Source of the DNA: Anaeramoeba flamelloides | Lineage: Eukaryota; Metamonada; Anaeramoebidae | Direction: 5' to 3' | Assembly (NCBI GenBank): GCA_027625915.1 | Contig: JANTQA010000042.1 | Location: 2,120,001 to 2,184,000 of the forward strand | DNA length: 64,000 bases | In this document: positions 24,523 through 35,788 of the stretch, piece by piece | How the letters are laid out: each line of letters starts with the position of its first letter | How positions within the stretch are numbered: the first letter of the stretch is position 1 | Made by a program: the position numbers and the translations under genes | Notes under the pieces: generated by a model | Seen by the model: only the letters and a program-made list of their open reading frames with translations | Told to the model about the DNA's origin: nothing | Databases searched by the model: none

Positions 24523-25827
24523 TTAATTTTTCAAGCACGGGTTGAGATTAAAAAGATTATTTTGATTAATATTTGTAAGTAATTTGGCTTGCTGTTCCAT
24601 GATTTTGGTTGATTTTTGAGTTGTTAAAGAATTGTTAAACACCAATTGTCTGGTTATACGGATTTTATTTATGTTATTAACTTTTTTGGGGGCTTTAAAC
24701 AAAAATTGTTTAGTTTTGTGGAAATCACGCTTTCTGAAATGTGTTTTGTTGAAATCATTTTTAAGGTTCACATTTATTTTTTTGATTTGACTTTTCTGAT
24801 TTTTTAGAATTGGAGACCACTCGCCATTGGGATATAATTTATAATGATCTTTTTTATTTTTAGATTCTTTCAGAATTCTTTCGACAAAGCCATCGACAAT
24901 CAAATCTTGGAGAGTAATTGACTGTTTGCATTCTGGGCATATCCATTTCTTGACCCCCTTGGTATTTTTTAAAAAGTTACTTAAATCAAAGCATTGTGTG
25001 TGTTTACATCTAGGCCCTCGGGCTGGGACATTTATTTGTTTCTTTGAGAAGGGAGACTTTAAAGAAATTATCTCATTTTCACCCATTTTTTCAATTATCT
25101 CGTTTGGATCTTTTCTTTTGTTATTTTCTTTTAAGGTTCTGTTGTTGTTGTTGTTCCAATTACTATTGACATTGGGTTTGTTTGAAGAATTGCAATCCGA
25201 TGACAAAACTAACTTTTTCATTTGATTGAAATTTCTACCAGAATAAACTGTCTTGTTCAATTTCACAGTATTTACTATCCGATTTACATCCACTTGGTAC
25301 ATGTGCTGTAAAACAATTACAGTGTCTTCAATTGGAGAGAGTGCCAAAAAAGTTAGTTCGTTTGTTTTCTTGTTGAAGAGAGACAAATCGATTTGAAAAG
25401 GTTTGTTAATCGTTAATTTGAAAGAAACATTGTTAATATTGACCAATATTTTTTTGTCACACTCTTGATCTTCCTTCTCGTTGTCTTCCCCTTCTTCTGA
25501 ATTTGTTAAAAACCGTAAACAAAACTTTGAACGTGTATTTTCAAAATTCCTTTTGATTTTCTCAATCCGTGTCCATGGTACAACAAACCTCAAGGGTTTT
25601 GTTTTACTCACAATGCCCGGTCCAATCAAAGGTGGGTATTGAGGCATTAGCAACAAGGAATCCCCAAATAAAATACGAAGAATTGTTTGATAATTCACAT
25701 TTTTGTTCTCGTGATAATGGGTTTTTAATTTATTAAACAATGAGCGCTTTGTAGGATCTCTCATTTTGTTGATTTTGCTATCTAAAGTTTCTTCAATGCT
25801 GTTTTTTTCTTGTTTCTTGTTAGTCAT
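24523..25827 (-). CDS. PIAS/Siz-type SUMO E3 ligase (SP-RING)
   Basis: A single-exon 434-aa protein starting at the ATG of MTNKKQEKNS. Residues about 76-200 (PLRFVVPWTRIEKIKR, then KILVNINNVSFKL, FQIDLSLFN) resemble the PINIT domain of PIAS/Siz ligases, which contacts substrate. Residues 271-320 form the SP-RING: C274-x-H276-x2-C279 with C297-x2-C300 (CKHTQCFDL and WICPEC), followed by the conserved DLIVDGF and ERIL. This RING-like zinc fold binds the SUMO-charged E2 (Ubc9). An N-terminal helical region (about 20-65) precedes PINIT but is too weak to call a SAP domain. The C-terminus is basic and Asn-rich, with a probable nuclear location. Asn runs (about 215-229) are simple sequence. Function by family: transfer of SUMO to nuclear proteins. 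Confidence in the SP-RING is high. Confidence 0.88.
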   Translation of the reverse strand: MTNKKQEKNSIEETLDSKINKMRDPTKRSLFNKLKTHYHENKNVNYQTILRILFGDSLLLMPQYPPLIGPGIVSKTKPLRFVVPWTRIEKIKRNFENTRSKFCLRFLTNSEEGEDNEKEDQECDKKILVNINNVSFKLTINKPFQIDLSLFNKKTNELTFLALSPIEDTVIVLQHMYQVDVNRIVNTVKLNKTVYSGRNFNQMKKLVLSSDCNSSNKPNVNSNWNNNNNRTLKENNKRKDPNEIIEKMGENEIISLKSPFSKKQINVPARGPRCKHTQCFDLSNFLKNTKGVKKWICPECKQSITLQDLIVDGFVERILKESKNKKDHYKLYPNGEWSPILKNQKSQIKKINVNLKNDFNKTHFRKRDFHKTKQFLFKAPKKVNNINKIRITRQLVFNNSLTTQKSTKIMEQQAKLLTNINQNNLFNLNPCLKN

Positions 25828-27463
25828 TTTTTGAAAAAGATGAATATTTTGTTGAATGAAAAAAAATCTGAAAATTACAATAAGAAACGAAGTATCGAAT
25901 TTGTGGAAAAATAAAAAAAATGTTTTTTTTTTTCTGAAAAGACGTCATTTTTCTATTATTTTTTAAACTATTCAAGGTTTTGTTGTTGTTTTTTCCATTC
26001 TTTTGGATGATATATCGTTCTGAAATTCTGTTGCAAAAAAGACTTAATATCTTTTTTCAAAATTATGGAAATAAGATTTAAGCCTATGGTTCACCATTTT
26101 TCGAAACCAAATCTGTTTTTAAATCATTCGTTTGGCATTTAGAGAATGTCAAGTTGGTCTTTTTGAAAAACTCAAAATTTAAAAAAATAATCTCATAAGA
26201 TTAATTTCAGACCTGGAACATTTTGGAATACCGGGGAGCTGTGTTTTCTAAGGAATACAAAATTATTATTTGAATTGTTTCGAAGAAAAGATTAATTTAA
26301 TTATTTTTTCATTAAATTTGGAAATAAGAAAAAGATTTTTTCAGGTATGAGTATTGTTATAAATCTGAAGAAAATCTAATTTGGAATTTGTGAATATTTT
26401 TGAGTGAAATGAATAATTGTTTTATTATTAATCATCATTTCCAATATTTAAGTGAAATTTGTAAAAATTGAAGAAATCATTGTCTGTTAAAGATCAGTTT
26501 TTGAATTACATTTTTTTTGGGAGATTGAAAACTTAAAAATTTTAGTCAATTAAGTGAAAATTTTCATTCATTTTGAATTTTTGGAATAAAAATTTCAATC
26601 ACAAATTAATTTTTTTTTGTCTTAATGGTATGACATTTTAAAGATATCTTATTGATTGTTTTTTTTAACAGCTTCAAAGAAAGGTTCTTATTAGACTTTT
26701 GGAGTTGTACATAAAATCTTTTTACTTTAGCAAAGGAGTTAAAAACAAAAACCTTTATCGAACTACATCGTTTCCAAGTCTAGTGCTGTGTAATTGCCCC
26801 GTTTAAACACCAATTGTTTTCATCTTTTATGTTTCAATTGTCAATGAAGAAATCGTCAGAACAAATAAGAAATCAAAGTAAAAGAATACAATTCATCAAA
26901 ACACGAATAGAAGTGCACAATCCATACAAATACTTTCAAGACTTTTTCGAACTTTCAGGCTGATAGTCTGCAAGATTTCAGTCTCTGATATTCTTTGAAA
27001 TTTCGTCTACTTTAAATACTTGATACAACTTTTGTAAACCAAAAAAAGGGTAAAAAATAATAATTAACAAAAAACAACATTTTGAATTTAATTGAAATTG
27101 TAGATGGTATCTAAAAAGAAAATTTTTCGAAAACTTTCAATAAACTGAAACTTTTTTTTTATGAGAACCAAAAGTTGAAAAGTTGTTACAATTATCGGTT
27201 TTTAAAAGTTTTATTTGCACAAACTTTTTAATTCAAAGAATTTTGAATGGTAATCTTCTAATTCCTTTCAAAATTTGGAACACTTTTAATAAAACAAAAA
27301 GTAAAGTAAGTAAAAAAAGTGACTATAATTTTTGTGTTATTCTTGTAGTGATCTATTGGTTAGATTAAATCATTTTTTAATAAGATTTTTATTTATCTTC
27401 AAATCAAGAAAATTCAAGAATGGGTAAATTAGCCAGAGTAAAATTTAGTCTTTTTTTCTTTTT
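25828..27463. other. Divergent intergenic region (promoters), one small ORF
   Basis: It lies between the divergently transcribed SUMO ligase (-) and the type I membrane protein gene (+), so both promoters should be here. No recognisable promoter motif was found. A credible 39-codon ORF sits at 26844-26963. Confidence 0.6.
26844..26963 (+). CDS. Candidate 39-aa small ORF or first exon
   Basis: An ATG-initiated frame (MKKSSEQIRNQSKR, later EVHNPYKYFQDFFELSG, stop TGA) with more varied amino acids and higher GC than neighbouring DNA. No domain recognised. It could be a short peptide gene, an upstream ORF of the 27464 transcript, or an exon whose donor was not recognised. Weak support. Confidence 0.25.
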   Translation: MKKSSEQIRNQSKRIQFIKTRIEVHNPYKYFQDFFELSG

Positions 27464-29326
27464 ATGAACAACGAAAAATTTGATCATTTTTTGATGAGCA
27501 AACCAATTATTTATTTTTTTTTATTTCTTTTTTTCACCTACGCTTTCTGCGAATCAGGAGATCTAATTCTAGAAAGCACAGACTATGAAGGTTTGAATGA
27601 ATGTGGAGCGGGTTTCTCAATTTTTCTACCAGGCTTTCAAAGCAATCCAAAACAAATCACAGCAGAATTACTACATTCCCATTTATGCAAGTTTTTAGCT
27701 ATACCTTGTAAAGAAAAGGATCAAACACAAAAGCTACCGATTGAAATCACACGGTCACTTAGTTCTATTAAATATAATTTTTTAATTAATTTGAATGGTG
27801 TGAGCTATTCTGATTTAGAGTTTGATCCAAGTATGTCGTCGCTAACAGGCTTGATCAAACAAAAAAAATTAGTGAATGTTTCGTGTGAAAAGGGAGAAAG
27901 CGGATTTTCAAGGCTGATTACATTTTTGACTGGCTACCAACAAAAAGAACATAACACTGTCAATAAAGAGATGATTCCAGAATTTGGTGATTCAAAATTA
28001 TTCAATTTTGCTTCAAATATCTTTCTTGAGACATACCCTAATTCAAAGGTTGTCTCAATCTCTTCAGATCCTGCAATTGCTAACATTATTGTCGGTAATA
28101 AAAAAATAAAGAAAAAGAAACATGAAAAGGAAAGAGAAATAGATCAAGACCAAGAACAAGAAAAACAACAAGAAAAAGAGCAAGAAAAAGAGCAAGAAAA
28201 AGAGCAAGAAAAAGAACAAGAACAAGAAAAAGAACAAGAAAAAGAACAAGAACAAGAACAAGAAAAAAAACAAGAAGAAAAAAAATATGTATTTAAAGTA
28301 AAAGAAAAGCAGAATGAGGTGTATTCATACGATGAAGAAAAAAAACAATTTAAACACAGATATATGAAGAGTCTAACGTTTGAATTTCAAATCAAATTGC
28401 TTTCAAGGGGTATTTTTGAAGATGTTTTCCAAAGAAGCAGAATCAAATTTACAAACCAGAAACAAAACATCGAAATGTTTCTAAATGGGTATGACTTGCC
28501 TTTAGAGTTTGATTTAAGTAATCAAGGAGAAAGGGATTTCCTTTTGGAATTTGTATTATTAAATTCTGCACTTTCAACAATCAAGGAAGCAACAGAAACA
28601 AAAAGGGGTGTAGGAAGAACAACTGCGGCAGAAAGTAAAACACCAGAAACATCCACACAGGCCACCTTTCAAGAGAACCATAAAGAATTCTGGATCATAA
28701 ATTTTAATTCGTTATCCGAATTAAGTCGTAAAAAAGGTTCTCTCGAAAAGGCACTTAAAGTTTTAAATAAAATTTTCCCAATGCTTATGAAGAAAATGGT
28801 ACAGATCTCGAAAGGAGAGGTTTCGTTTCAATTTTTTTTAACCGGGAAAGAAGATTTTGATCAAGACAAAAGAGTTAAAATTGCACAAATGTGCGAAGAC
28901 CAAATCGGGAAATCAATAGTCTCAGATCTGAAAACCACACAAACGCTTTTACCAAAAATATATTTATATAAAAATATTGATTATCAAATAATTGAGAAGG
29001 TTTGCCAGAAAGCAAATTCCTTTTTAAGCGCAGAGGGTTATAAAGTAAATTGCAATGGTAATGCAATTGATAGAGAAAAAACATTTTTACCCCAGATTCT
29101 TGAAAAATGGTATATTGAAGAATTAAATGGGAATAAAAGGCACACCTTGGAAAATACACCAGCATCGCAAACCCAAAAAAAATCTTTCTGGTTACGTTTA
29201 TTGTTGCCCTTAAAAATTCTTTTTATAGTATTGATTATTATCTTAATATTTACTGTTGGATCTTTAGCTTATCAAAAAATATTGGAGAGGAAAAGAATCA
29301 TTGAAACAAAGTTGAAAAATGATTAA
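27464..29326 (+). CDS. Unknown type I membrane protein with Glu/Gln/Lys repeat
   Basis: Not recognised. 620 aa with no intron. A hydrophobic segment at about 13-29 (PIIYFFLFLFFTYAFC) is a probable signal peptide. A single transmembrane helix lies at about 577-603 (LKILFIVLIIILIFTVGS) before a short basic tail (LERKRIIETKLKND). The lumenal part has two globular-looking regions (about 30-210 and 275-560) with several Cys, joined by a charged repeat of EKEQ/EQEQ units (about 227-270). Topology would be N-terminus outside or lumenal, tail cytosolic. The layout resembles lumenal accessory or receptor proteins of the secretory pathway, but no family motif is visible and none is claimed. ATG 27464 gives the full signal sequence; the internal Met at residue 11 would still leave one. 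Confidence 0.7.
   Translation: MNNEKFDHFLMSKPIIYFFLFLFFTYAFCESGDLILESTDYEGLNECGAGFSIFLPGFQSNPKQITAELLHSHLCKFLAIPCKEKDQTQKLPIEITRSLSSIKYNFLINLNGVSYSDLEFDPSMSSLTGLIKQKKLVNVSCEKGESGFSRLITFLTGYQQKEHNTVNKEMIPEFGDSKLFNFASNIFLETYPNSKVVSISSDPAIANIIVGNKKIKKKKHEKEREIDQDQEQEKQQEKEQEKEQEKEQEKEQEQEKEQEKEQEQEQEKKQEEKKYVFKVKEKQNEVYSYDEEKKQFKHRYMKSLTFEFQIKLLSRGIFEDVFQRSRIKFTNQKQNIEMFLNGYDLPLEFDLSNQGERDFLLEFVLLNSALSTIKEATETKRGVGRTTAAESKTPETSTQATFQENHKEFWIINFNSLSELSRKKGSLEKALKVLNKIFPMLMKKMVQISKGEVSFQFFLTGKEDFDQDKRVKIAQMCEDQIGKSIVSDLKTTQTLLPKIYLYKNIDYQIIEKVCQKANSFLSAEGYKVNCNGNAIDREKTFLPQILEKWYIEELNGNKRHTLENTPASQTQKKSFWLRLLLPLKILFIVLIIILIFTVGSLAYQKILERKRIIETKLKND
28139..28279 (+). repeat. GAA/CAA-rich hexanucleotide repeat in coding sequence
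   Basis: AAAGAGCAAGAA-type units encode the Lys-Glu-Gln run between the two lumenal regions. Likely length-variable. It also produces the spurious F/L-only frame on the opposite strand. Confidence 0.85.
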
Positions 29327-29386
29327 GATTTATATTAAGCTGATCTTAAGATTCATATAATATATTTAATATCCGGATTTTATCAA

Positions 29387-29431
29387 ATATATATATATAC
29401 ATACATATATATATATATATATATACATATA
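29387..29431. repeat. (AT)n/(ACAT)n microsatellite
   Basis: An AT tract interrupted by ACATACAT, about 60 nt after the stop codon at 29326. Confidence 0.9.
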
Positions 29432-29713
29432 CTAAAGAGTAAAAATAGAAGGTTCAAAAAAAATTCAAACATATCTATTTAATCACAATATTACAATTTT
29501 TATTTTATTTTTTTCATAGTTTTTTTAAAATTAATACACACCCTTTTAAACCAAAATCCTGTTTTTTATATTTTTTTTTTTTGAAATGTTTATTTTGATA
29601 TAAAATTTAAATAATAATAAAAATTATTTTAAATACCTTATTTTTTAATCATCTAATTATTTATTGATTCATAAAGTGAGAATTAAAAAAAAAAAAAAAA
29701 ATATTCTAATGTA

Positions 29714-30237
29714 AACTAGATTCCAAAAATTTGGACACAGTTTAAACAGTGGAAAGAACATCATTACTGCACTTTAAATTCAATTTGGAAAGAATTTTGA
29801 TTTTACAAACTATTTCATTTTTTGTCTTTTTTGTTTTGTTTTTTGCAAGTTACGTAATTTGTTTCCTTAGATCTGGATTTTTTTTTCAATGGCTGACAGA
29901 AGGTTAGTGCTGAGTTTGTTAAATTGAAAAATAACATACAATTGTTAGATGGTATCTTATCATTTGATCAATCAACAATTGTTGGTGAAATTTCAACAAA
30001 TTTACCAATACATTTTTTGTTCCGCTCGTTTCATAATTTTGGACATACCTATTTTTATTTTTGAGTTTTATATTTTTTTCTTTGATTTGGATTAAAATGA
30101 TTACTTATTAAAACATTAATACTGGGTTACTTAAATATTGTTTGATATTAGGTTTGGAAAAATACAATAAATTGGGTTTTTTTTTTTTTTGTCTATTTTT
30201 GATTTTTAGGAGGGTCCAAATTTTTTGGAATGGTGTT
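29714..30237 (+). mobile_element. MITE family B, copy 1
   Basis: A 524-nt element flanked by TA. Ends are AACTAGATTCCAAAAATTTG and, from the right, AACACCATTCCAAAAAATTT. Matches 40471-40997 in the same orientation over its whole length. Shares internal sequence with family C. Confidence 0.85.
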
Positions 30238-31089
30238 TAATTTATTGAATTTCTTGAAATTTAAAAGATTAGGCAATATTCTTTATTTAAATCTTTTCAG
30301 AGTTTATGTAAACAACCAACTTTTATAATTTAAAAAAATTATTTCATATTATTTATTAATCTTTTATTATTAGAATTATTAATTTGATTTTATTTTTTTT
30401 ATCTGAAAATCTTAATCAACCATGAGAAATAAGATTATAATACATTGATATTTTTAATATTTTTGGTTTTTAAAAGCATACTGAAAAAATTAAAACCAAT
30501 GTTATTAATTATTGATTCAAAATAATCAAATTAAAAGGTATTTATTTGAAGTTATATAGTTGAATTTTCAGGTTTGAAGAAAATTATTTTAGGAATATTT
30601 TTAATTTAATGGTTTTTATTCTTGTATTTTTTTTTGTAATACAAATAGATAAAATTGATTTCGATTGTTCTTTGAATAAATAAAATTATATTTTTTTTCA
30701 AGCTTAAAATAATTATTAATTGTTATTTTTTTGAAATTAAGTAGATTTTTTCGAATGATTTATTTGGAATATTCAGCTTTTTTCTTATTAATTTGTATTT
30801 TTAGACATTTTCCTTCATAAACAATAAGTTTCTTTCCTCTTCCAAAGTAAAAGACAATTTTTTTTCTATAATTGTTTTTTTTGAAAATAGAAAAAATGGA
30901 TCAAACTTGAAAAAAAAAAACAATAATTCATTTCTCTAAATAGCTTTTAAAGTAAGTTTTATTTCCTAGTATTTGGATTTTTACTTTGATTTTCAATTTC
31001 AAGTTGTGATAAATTTTTTTTGATTTTGTTATTTAATTTAGTAGAAGATTTTTTTTTCATTTACTTTCACCTTAAATAAATTAGATCCT

Positions 31090-31260
31090 CTGGTTTTGTT
31101 GATTTAAACAAAGAAATATACCTTCAGAAATTCAAAACCAACAATCACAACTTGGATTTAGAAGGGTTATACAACTATCAAAAATTGTTATTATTCTTGA
31201 TAATAATTTATTTTATTGTTTTAAGTTGATTTTTGATATTCCTTTGAAACATATTTTTTT
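31090..31260 (+). mobile_element. Possible LINE reverse-transcriptase relic
   Basis: One frame reads QQSQLGFRRVIQL, then VIILDNN, then KLIFDIPLKHI, faintly like the Q(F/Y)GFR block and motif A of non-LTR reverse transcriptases. Very short and degenerate; it could be chance. Confidence 0.3.
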
Positions 31261-31527
31261 TTTTGATATTTTTTATTTTTAAATTTAAATTTGCAAAAAT
31301 TACTTTGAAAAAAGTTATAGATTGTATTTATGAATTTAACAATTCGAGAAAAAAACAGTATACACATTTATGAGACTTGGAAGTTTAATTTGATATTTTC
31401 ACATTAATCATTTTTTTTATTTTTTTGGAATCTTCGTTTTTATAAAGCTTGAAGAGTAAAATTTTTTTAATTGTTAATCAGATTATTAATTTCATCAAAA
31501 AAAAAGAAAAGAAAAGAAAAGAAACAA

Positions 31528-32097
31528 ATGACACAGAGAAATGTTTCCTTGAGAAAAACCAACAAACCAAAAAAAAAACAACGAAAATACAAGCCACGTC
31601 GTTCTCGAAGATTAATTGAACAAAAGCAAAGACTCCAGGACATTGAAGAATTTGAAAAAAAAGAATCAATACCAGAAAGAAAACGTAAGTCGATAAAGGA
31701 TAACCAACAGACTAAAACGGGTATTAAAGAAGGAAAAGAATATAAAAAGGCAAGATACAATACAAGGAGCAGATCAAAAAGCCTTCTCCCCAAAACTTTA
31801 ACTTCAAAAAAAACTCAAACCAATGGAAAAACAAAAGCTCGTACTTTAAATCGATCCAGATCAAAAACTAAAACAAAAAAATATAAACCTAAAACAAAAA
31901 CAAGAAAAAAAACAAAAACAAAACCGAAGACCAAACCAAAACAAAACATTACCATCAAAAAAAAAATTAAAAAAAAAAAGTCAAAAAAGAAACCAAATTC
32001 CTCAAAAAAAAACGAACAAAACACACAACCCCCAAGCCCGATTTTGGAAGAAAATGTTTTTTCTAGTTATAACCCTTTTTCATTTTTAAGTAAGTAG
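31528..32097 (+). CDS. Small Lys/Arg-rich basic protein
   Basis: A 189-aa frame from the ATG of MTQRNVSLRKTNK to a TAG after NPFSFLSK. An in-frame TTG upstream is not needed. Over a third of residues are Lys or Arg. There is a short helical stretch (RRLIEQKQRLQDIEEFEKKE), an RSRSKS/NRSRSKTK patch and a long KTKPKTKPK tract. The charge suggests a nucleic-acid-binding or nucleolar protein (inference). No domain recognised. The non-repetitive C-terminus (PPSPILEENVFSSYNPFSFL) and clean start and stop favour a real gene over a chance A-rich frame. Confidence 0.5.
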   Translation: MTQRNVSLRKTNKPKKKQRKYKPRRSRRLIEQKQRLQDIEEFEKKESIPERKRKSIKDNQQTKTGIKEGKEYKKARYNTRSRSKSLLPKTLTSKKTQTNGKTKARTLNRSRSKTKTKKYKPKTKTRKKTKTKPKTKPKQNITIKKKIKKKKSKKKPNSSKKNEQNTQPPSPILEENVFSSYNPFSFLSK

Positions 32098-32362
32098 ATT
32101 TTCTTTTTTTTTTTTAATTACAAACACACCCATTTTTCAAAAAGGAGAACAAAAGTTTTAAAAGGTGTTATCTCAAACTACTTGATTTGCTCTTTTTAAC
32201 AGGCTGAGAGAAACATTTTTTAAAACAATTATTTTTTACAAATAAAACTCCTGGTTTCCCATTCAGTTGTTTTCACAAAAACTAAACCAAGATGAAAAGA
32301 ATTGAATTCATTTAATTTTCTTGGATTAGAATAAAAAATTTCCAATCCAAATTTTGTTTCCA

Positions 32363-32364
<2 letters not shown>

Positions 32365-32398
<34 letters not shown>
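32365..32398. repeat. 34-nt poly(A) tract
   Basis: An uninterrupted A run between two genes. It could be the tail of a retroposed sequence, but no parent sequence is recognisable before it. Confidence 0.9.
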
Positions 32399-32401
<3 letters not shown>

Positions 32402-32721
32402 TTTTTTATTGAGTCTTTAATTTTGGATTTGTTTTAAAAACTTGTTACTCCGACATAAGAGTTATTATGGAACTGAATTTTCTCCGAGTAATTGAAATTC
32501 AAATTAACAAAAAAAAAATTTTTTATTTGATTACTCTTCCTTTCTTGTACTTCTTTTTTTTTGTTTATTTTATTTCAATCTTGAAAAAACTTTTTGTTAA
32601 AATTGCCTTTTTATAAAAATATAAAAAAAAAACCAAAAAACAACAACAAACAAAAACAAACAAAAATAAAAAAACAAAAAAAAAAAAAAACCAATTAGAT
32701 GATTTTTCTTCGGCAAAGGGA

Positions 32722-35700
32722 ATGAAAGAAATTTTAAAAGGGCTGTTTAGTAGTGATCAGTATTTAATTACAAGGTCATTGAATGAATTAGCAACGATGC
32801 TAAGTTTAATGACTGAAGACAATTTCTCATTAGATTTTTCTTTAGAAACCATTTTACCTGCTTTATTGAAATTAGTATCATCAAATATTAACATTGAAAT
32901 ACCATTGCTATCTGTCAGATGCTGTGCCAACCTATTAGAAGCCCTTCCGGGTGTTATTGAGTTATTCATTGAATATAAATTACACAATTTCCTCTTTGAA
33001 AAATTATTAAATCCACAATTTATTGAAATTGCTGAAGAAGCGATTTCGCTTGTGGAGAAGCTAACAATAGAATATCCCAAGCCGCTGTTATCGGCGGGTG
33101 GTCTATTAGCTGTTTTGACCTATGTTGAATTTTTTTCTTTACCTACCCAACAGCAAGCACTTTCCTCTGCTGCTAATATGGCAAGAGCGGTTCCAAACGA
33201 AAAAAATGCCAAAGGCAAGGGAGGTAAGATTTTTGAACAATTCAAAAAATCTCTTCCTTTATTAACGAATCTAATTCAAGCACAAGACTCAACTGTATCG
33301 GATTTGGGTTGCCTATGCGTATTTCGAATATTTTCAAATTATTTCCATGATCAGATCAAGATCCAATTACTTTTAGCAGAGTCTCAAAATTTGTTAACCA
33401 ATATTTTAAAGTTAATTTCAAATGAACCAAAAAGAAAAATTTTTACTTCTGCTATCAAATTTTTTTGCGATCTTTGTAATTCCAACTCAAATGTGATTAC
33501 AAGCTTGATCCAATCGCAAATCGGGGTCATTTCAATTATTTGCAAAGCCTTTACCCTTTCTTTAAAAAATGATGACAAAATTCAGCTTTTAAATAATTAT
33601 ATCACTTTCCATTTAAATAGTAATAAAGTTCATGAATTAATTAGATTATCTGATAGTTTATTACCTTATAATCTAACCAATGCCGGCGTAATACCTTCAT
33701 ACGTTTTTCCTTTTATTTTAAATATCGAAAATACATCAAATAAAAATAATTTTAAAAAAAATAAACATCATAAAAAAAAAAAAAATAATAATTGCAAAAT
33801 CAAAACTCAGAAAAAACAAAAACAAAAACAAAAACAAAAACGAAAATGAAAACGAAAATGAAAATGAAAATGAAAATGAAAATGAAAATGAAAAGGAAAA
33901 GGAAAAGGGAAAAGAAATGATAATCGAAAAAAAAGAAATGGAAAATGAAAATGAAAACGAAAAGGAAAAGGAAAATGAAAAGGAAAAGGAAACAATAATT
34001 GATGGAAATGAAGAAAAAAAAATTAAATTATTATTACCAATAATAAATTGTTATTTAAGTGGAAGTTTAAATTATTTATCACAAATGAGATGCTTATCGA
34101 TAATATTAAAAATAATTTATTACACACCAAAAGAATTTTTAGTTTCAAAGTTTGAAGAACAATATTATGGTAACCAATTAATTAAAAAAATTAGTTCATT
34201 TTTATTTCTATTGATTTATAAAAAAACAAAAATCCAATCCATAGGAATAGGATTAAAAATTTGTAATTTACTTTTAAAAAAATATTCAAAATATTTCCAC
34301 AATGTATTTGAAAAGGAAGGTATCTTTAGGTTAAACAATAAAATTTATCAAAAAAAAATCCAATTTAATATTCAAGATTTTAAAGAAATGGTCATTGATA
34401 ATATTAGCACCGAGAATATAATTCAATCAAAGTTTAAAAAAAATAAATAATTGGATTATTAATTGCTCGAAGGAATTAAATTCAAAAAAAGATAATCAGA
34501 ATAATAATAGCATTAATAATAATAAATCAAATATCCAATCTTTAAAAGATTTATCGAATCAGTTTCAAGGAAATAAAAAAACAGCATTAAGTAATTTTGC
34601 CAAAATATTAAATCAATCGATTTCTTCCAGTGATTTGATTGAAAGTGGATTACTTGATTCGATATTAAATTATTTTTCAATTCAAAAAACTGAAAAAACG
34701 AAACAAAGTCAAAAAGAAATTAATCTCATTTTATCAAAAAAGTTTGAAAATTTTTATGATCTATTTTTTACAAAAAATTTAATTTTAAATGAAAAAAATC
34801 AACGAAAAAGGCCTTTAATTTTTAAATTAATTGAATTATTACATCAAATTTTGAATTATGAAGAAAATTTTAAATTAAATATTTCAAATTTTAATGGATT
34901 TTCCTTTTTAAAAGATTTAATTAAATTACAGTTTAAATTAGACGATTCAGTATTAAGCGAAGATGATGCAAGCTCTGGGTTATCAGAAGAAGAGAATGGT
35001 ATTGATTTGATTTATAATAATGATGTTGATGGTTTAGATGATTCCAATGATAATAATAATGCAATTTTTTTAAATAATACTAATAATTTGGATGACGATG
35101 ATGATTATGATGATGATGACGACGATGATGATGACGACGACGAAGACGACGACGACGACGACGAATTAAAGTTAAATAAAAATTATTATTTAAATAATTC
35201 ATATTTAATAAACAAAGATAAAAAAATAAAAAAAAAACTAAAAAAGAAAATAAAAAAGAAAATAATCTTAAAGAAAATCTATTTACCCGAATCAATAGGT
35301 CTAGATCCAGTTTTAATTTCACTGGACGATTTGGAAAATTTTTTATGGAATAAAGTAAAGCCAGATGAATTAAATCATTTTAATTTTTCCTTTAATCTTG
35401 ATTCTTCAGAAGAACATGATCTTGATAATAATTCTGATCGTTCTGATGAAAGCAATAATGAAGAAATAAAAATGTTTAATTCTTTCAAAAACAGGAATGC
35501 AAAGAATAATAAAAACAAATTTTCAAAAAATGCAAAACCAAAACATCATTTGCATTTATCAATTAATGGAGAAAAATTATATTATGGTCGATTATTATAT
35601 CAAGAAATATTTCGCATTTGGAAAGAATCAAATTCTAAATTAAGTTTAAATTTATTTTGGTCAAAAATTCATAAAATTTCATATCGATTAATAAACATTA

Positions 35701-35756
35701 AAAAGGATGGTACAATGGATTATTCAGAATATATTAATAATAATAATGATAAAACA

Positions 35757-35788
<32 letters not shown>

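Larger units (their letters stand above)
29327..31527. other. Spacer with MITE B and possible LINE relic
   Basis: It holds an AT/ACAT microsatellite, the family B element and a very decayed reverse-transcriptase-like patch; otherwise only A/T tracts. Confidence 0.6.

Noticed and set aside
24350-24538. Minus-strand frame with YIYIYI
   Set aside because: Reads through an AT microsatellite.
28064-28273. Minus-strand F/L-only frame
   Set aside because: Shadow of the Glu/Gln/Lys repeat in the type I membrane protein gene.
33807-35322. Minus-strand frames rich in F/H/P or H/R
   Set aside because: Shadows of AAT/GAT/GAA simple repeats in the HECT gene.
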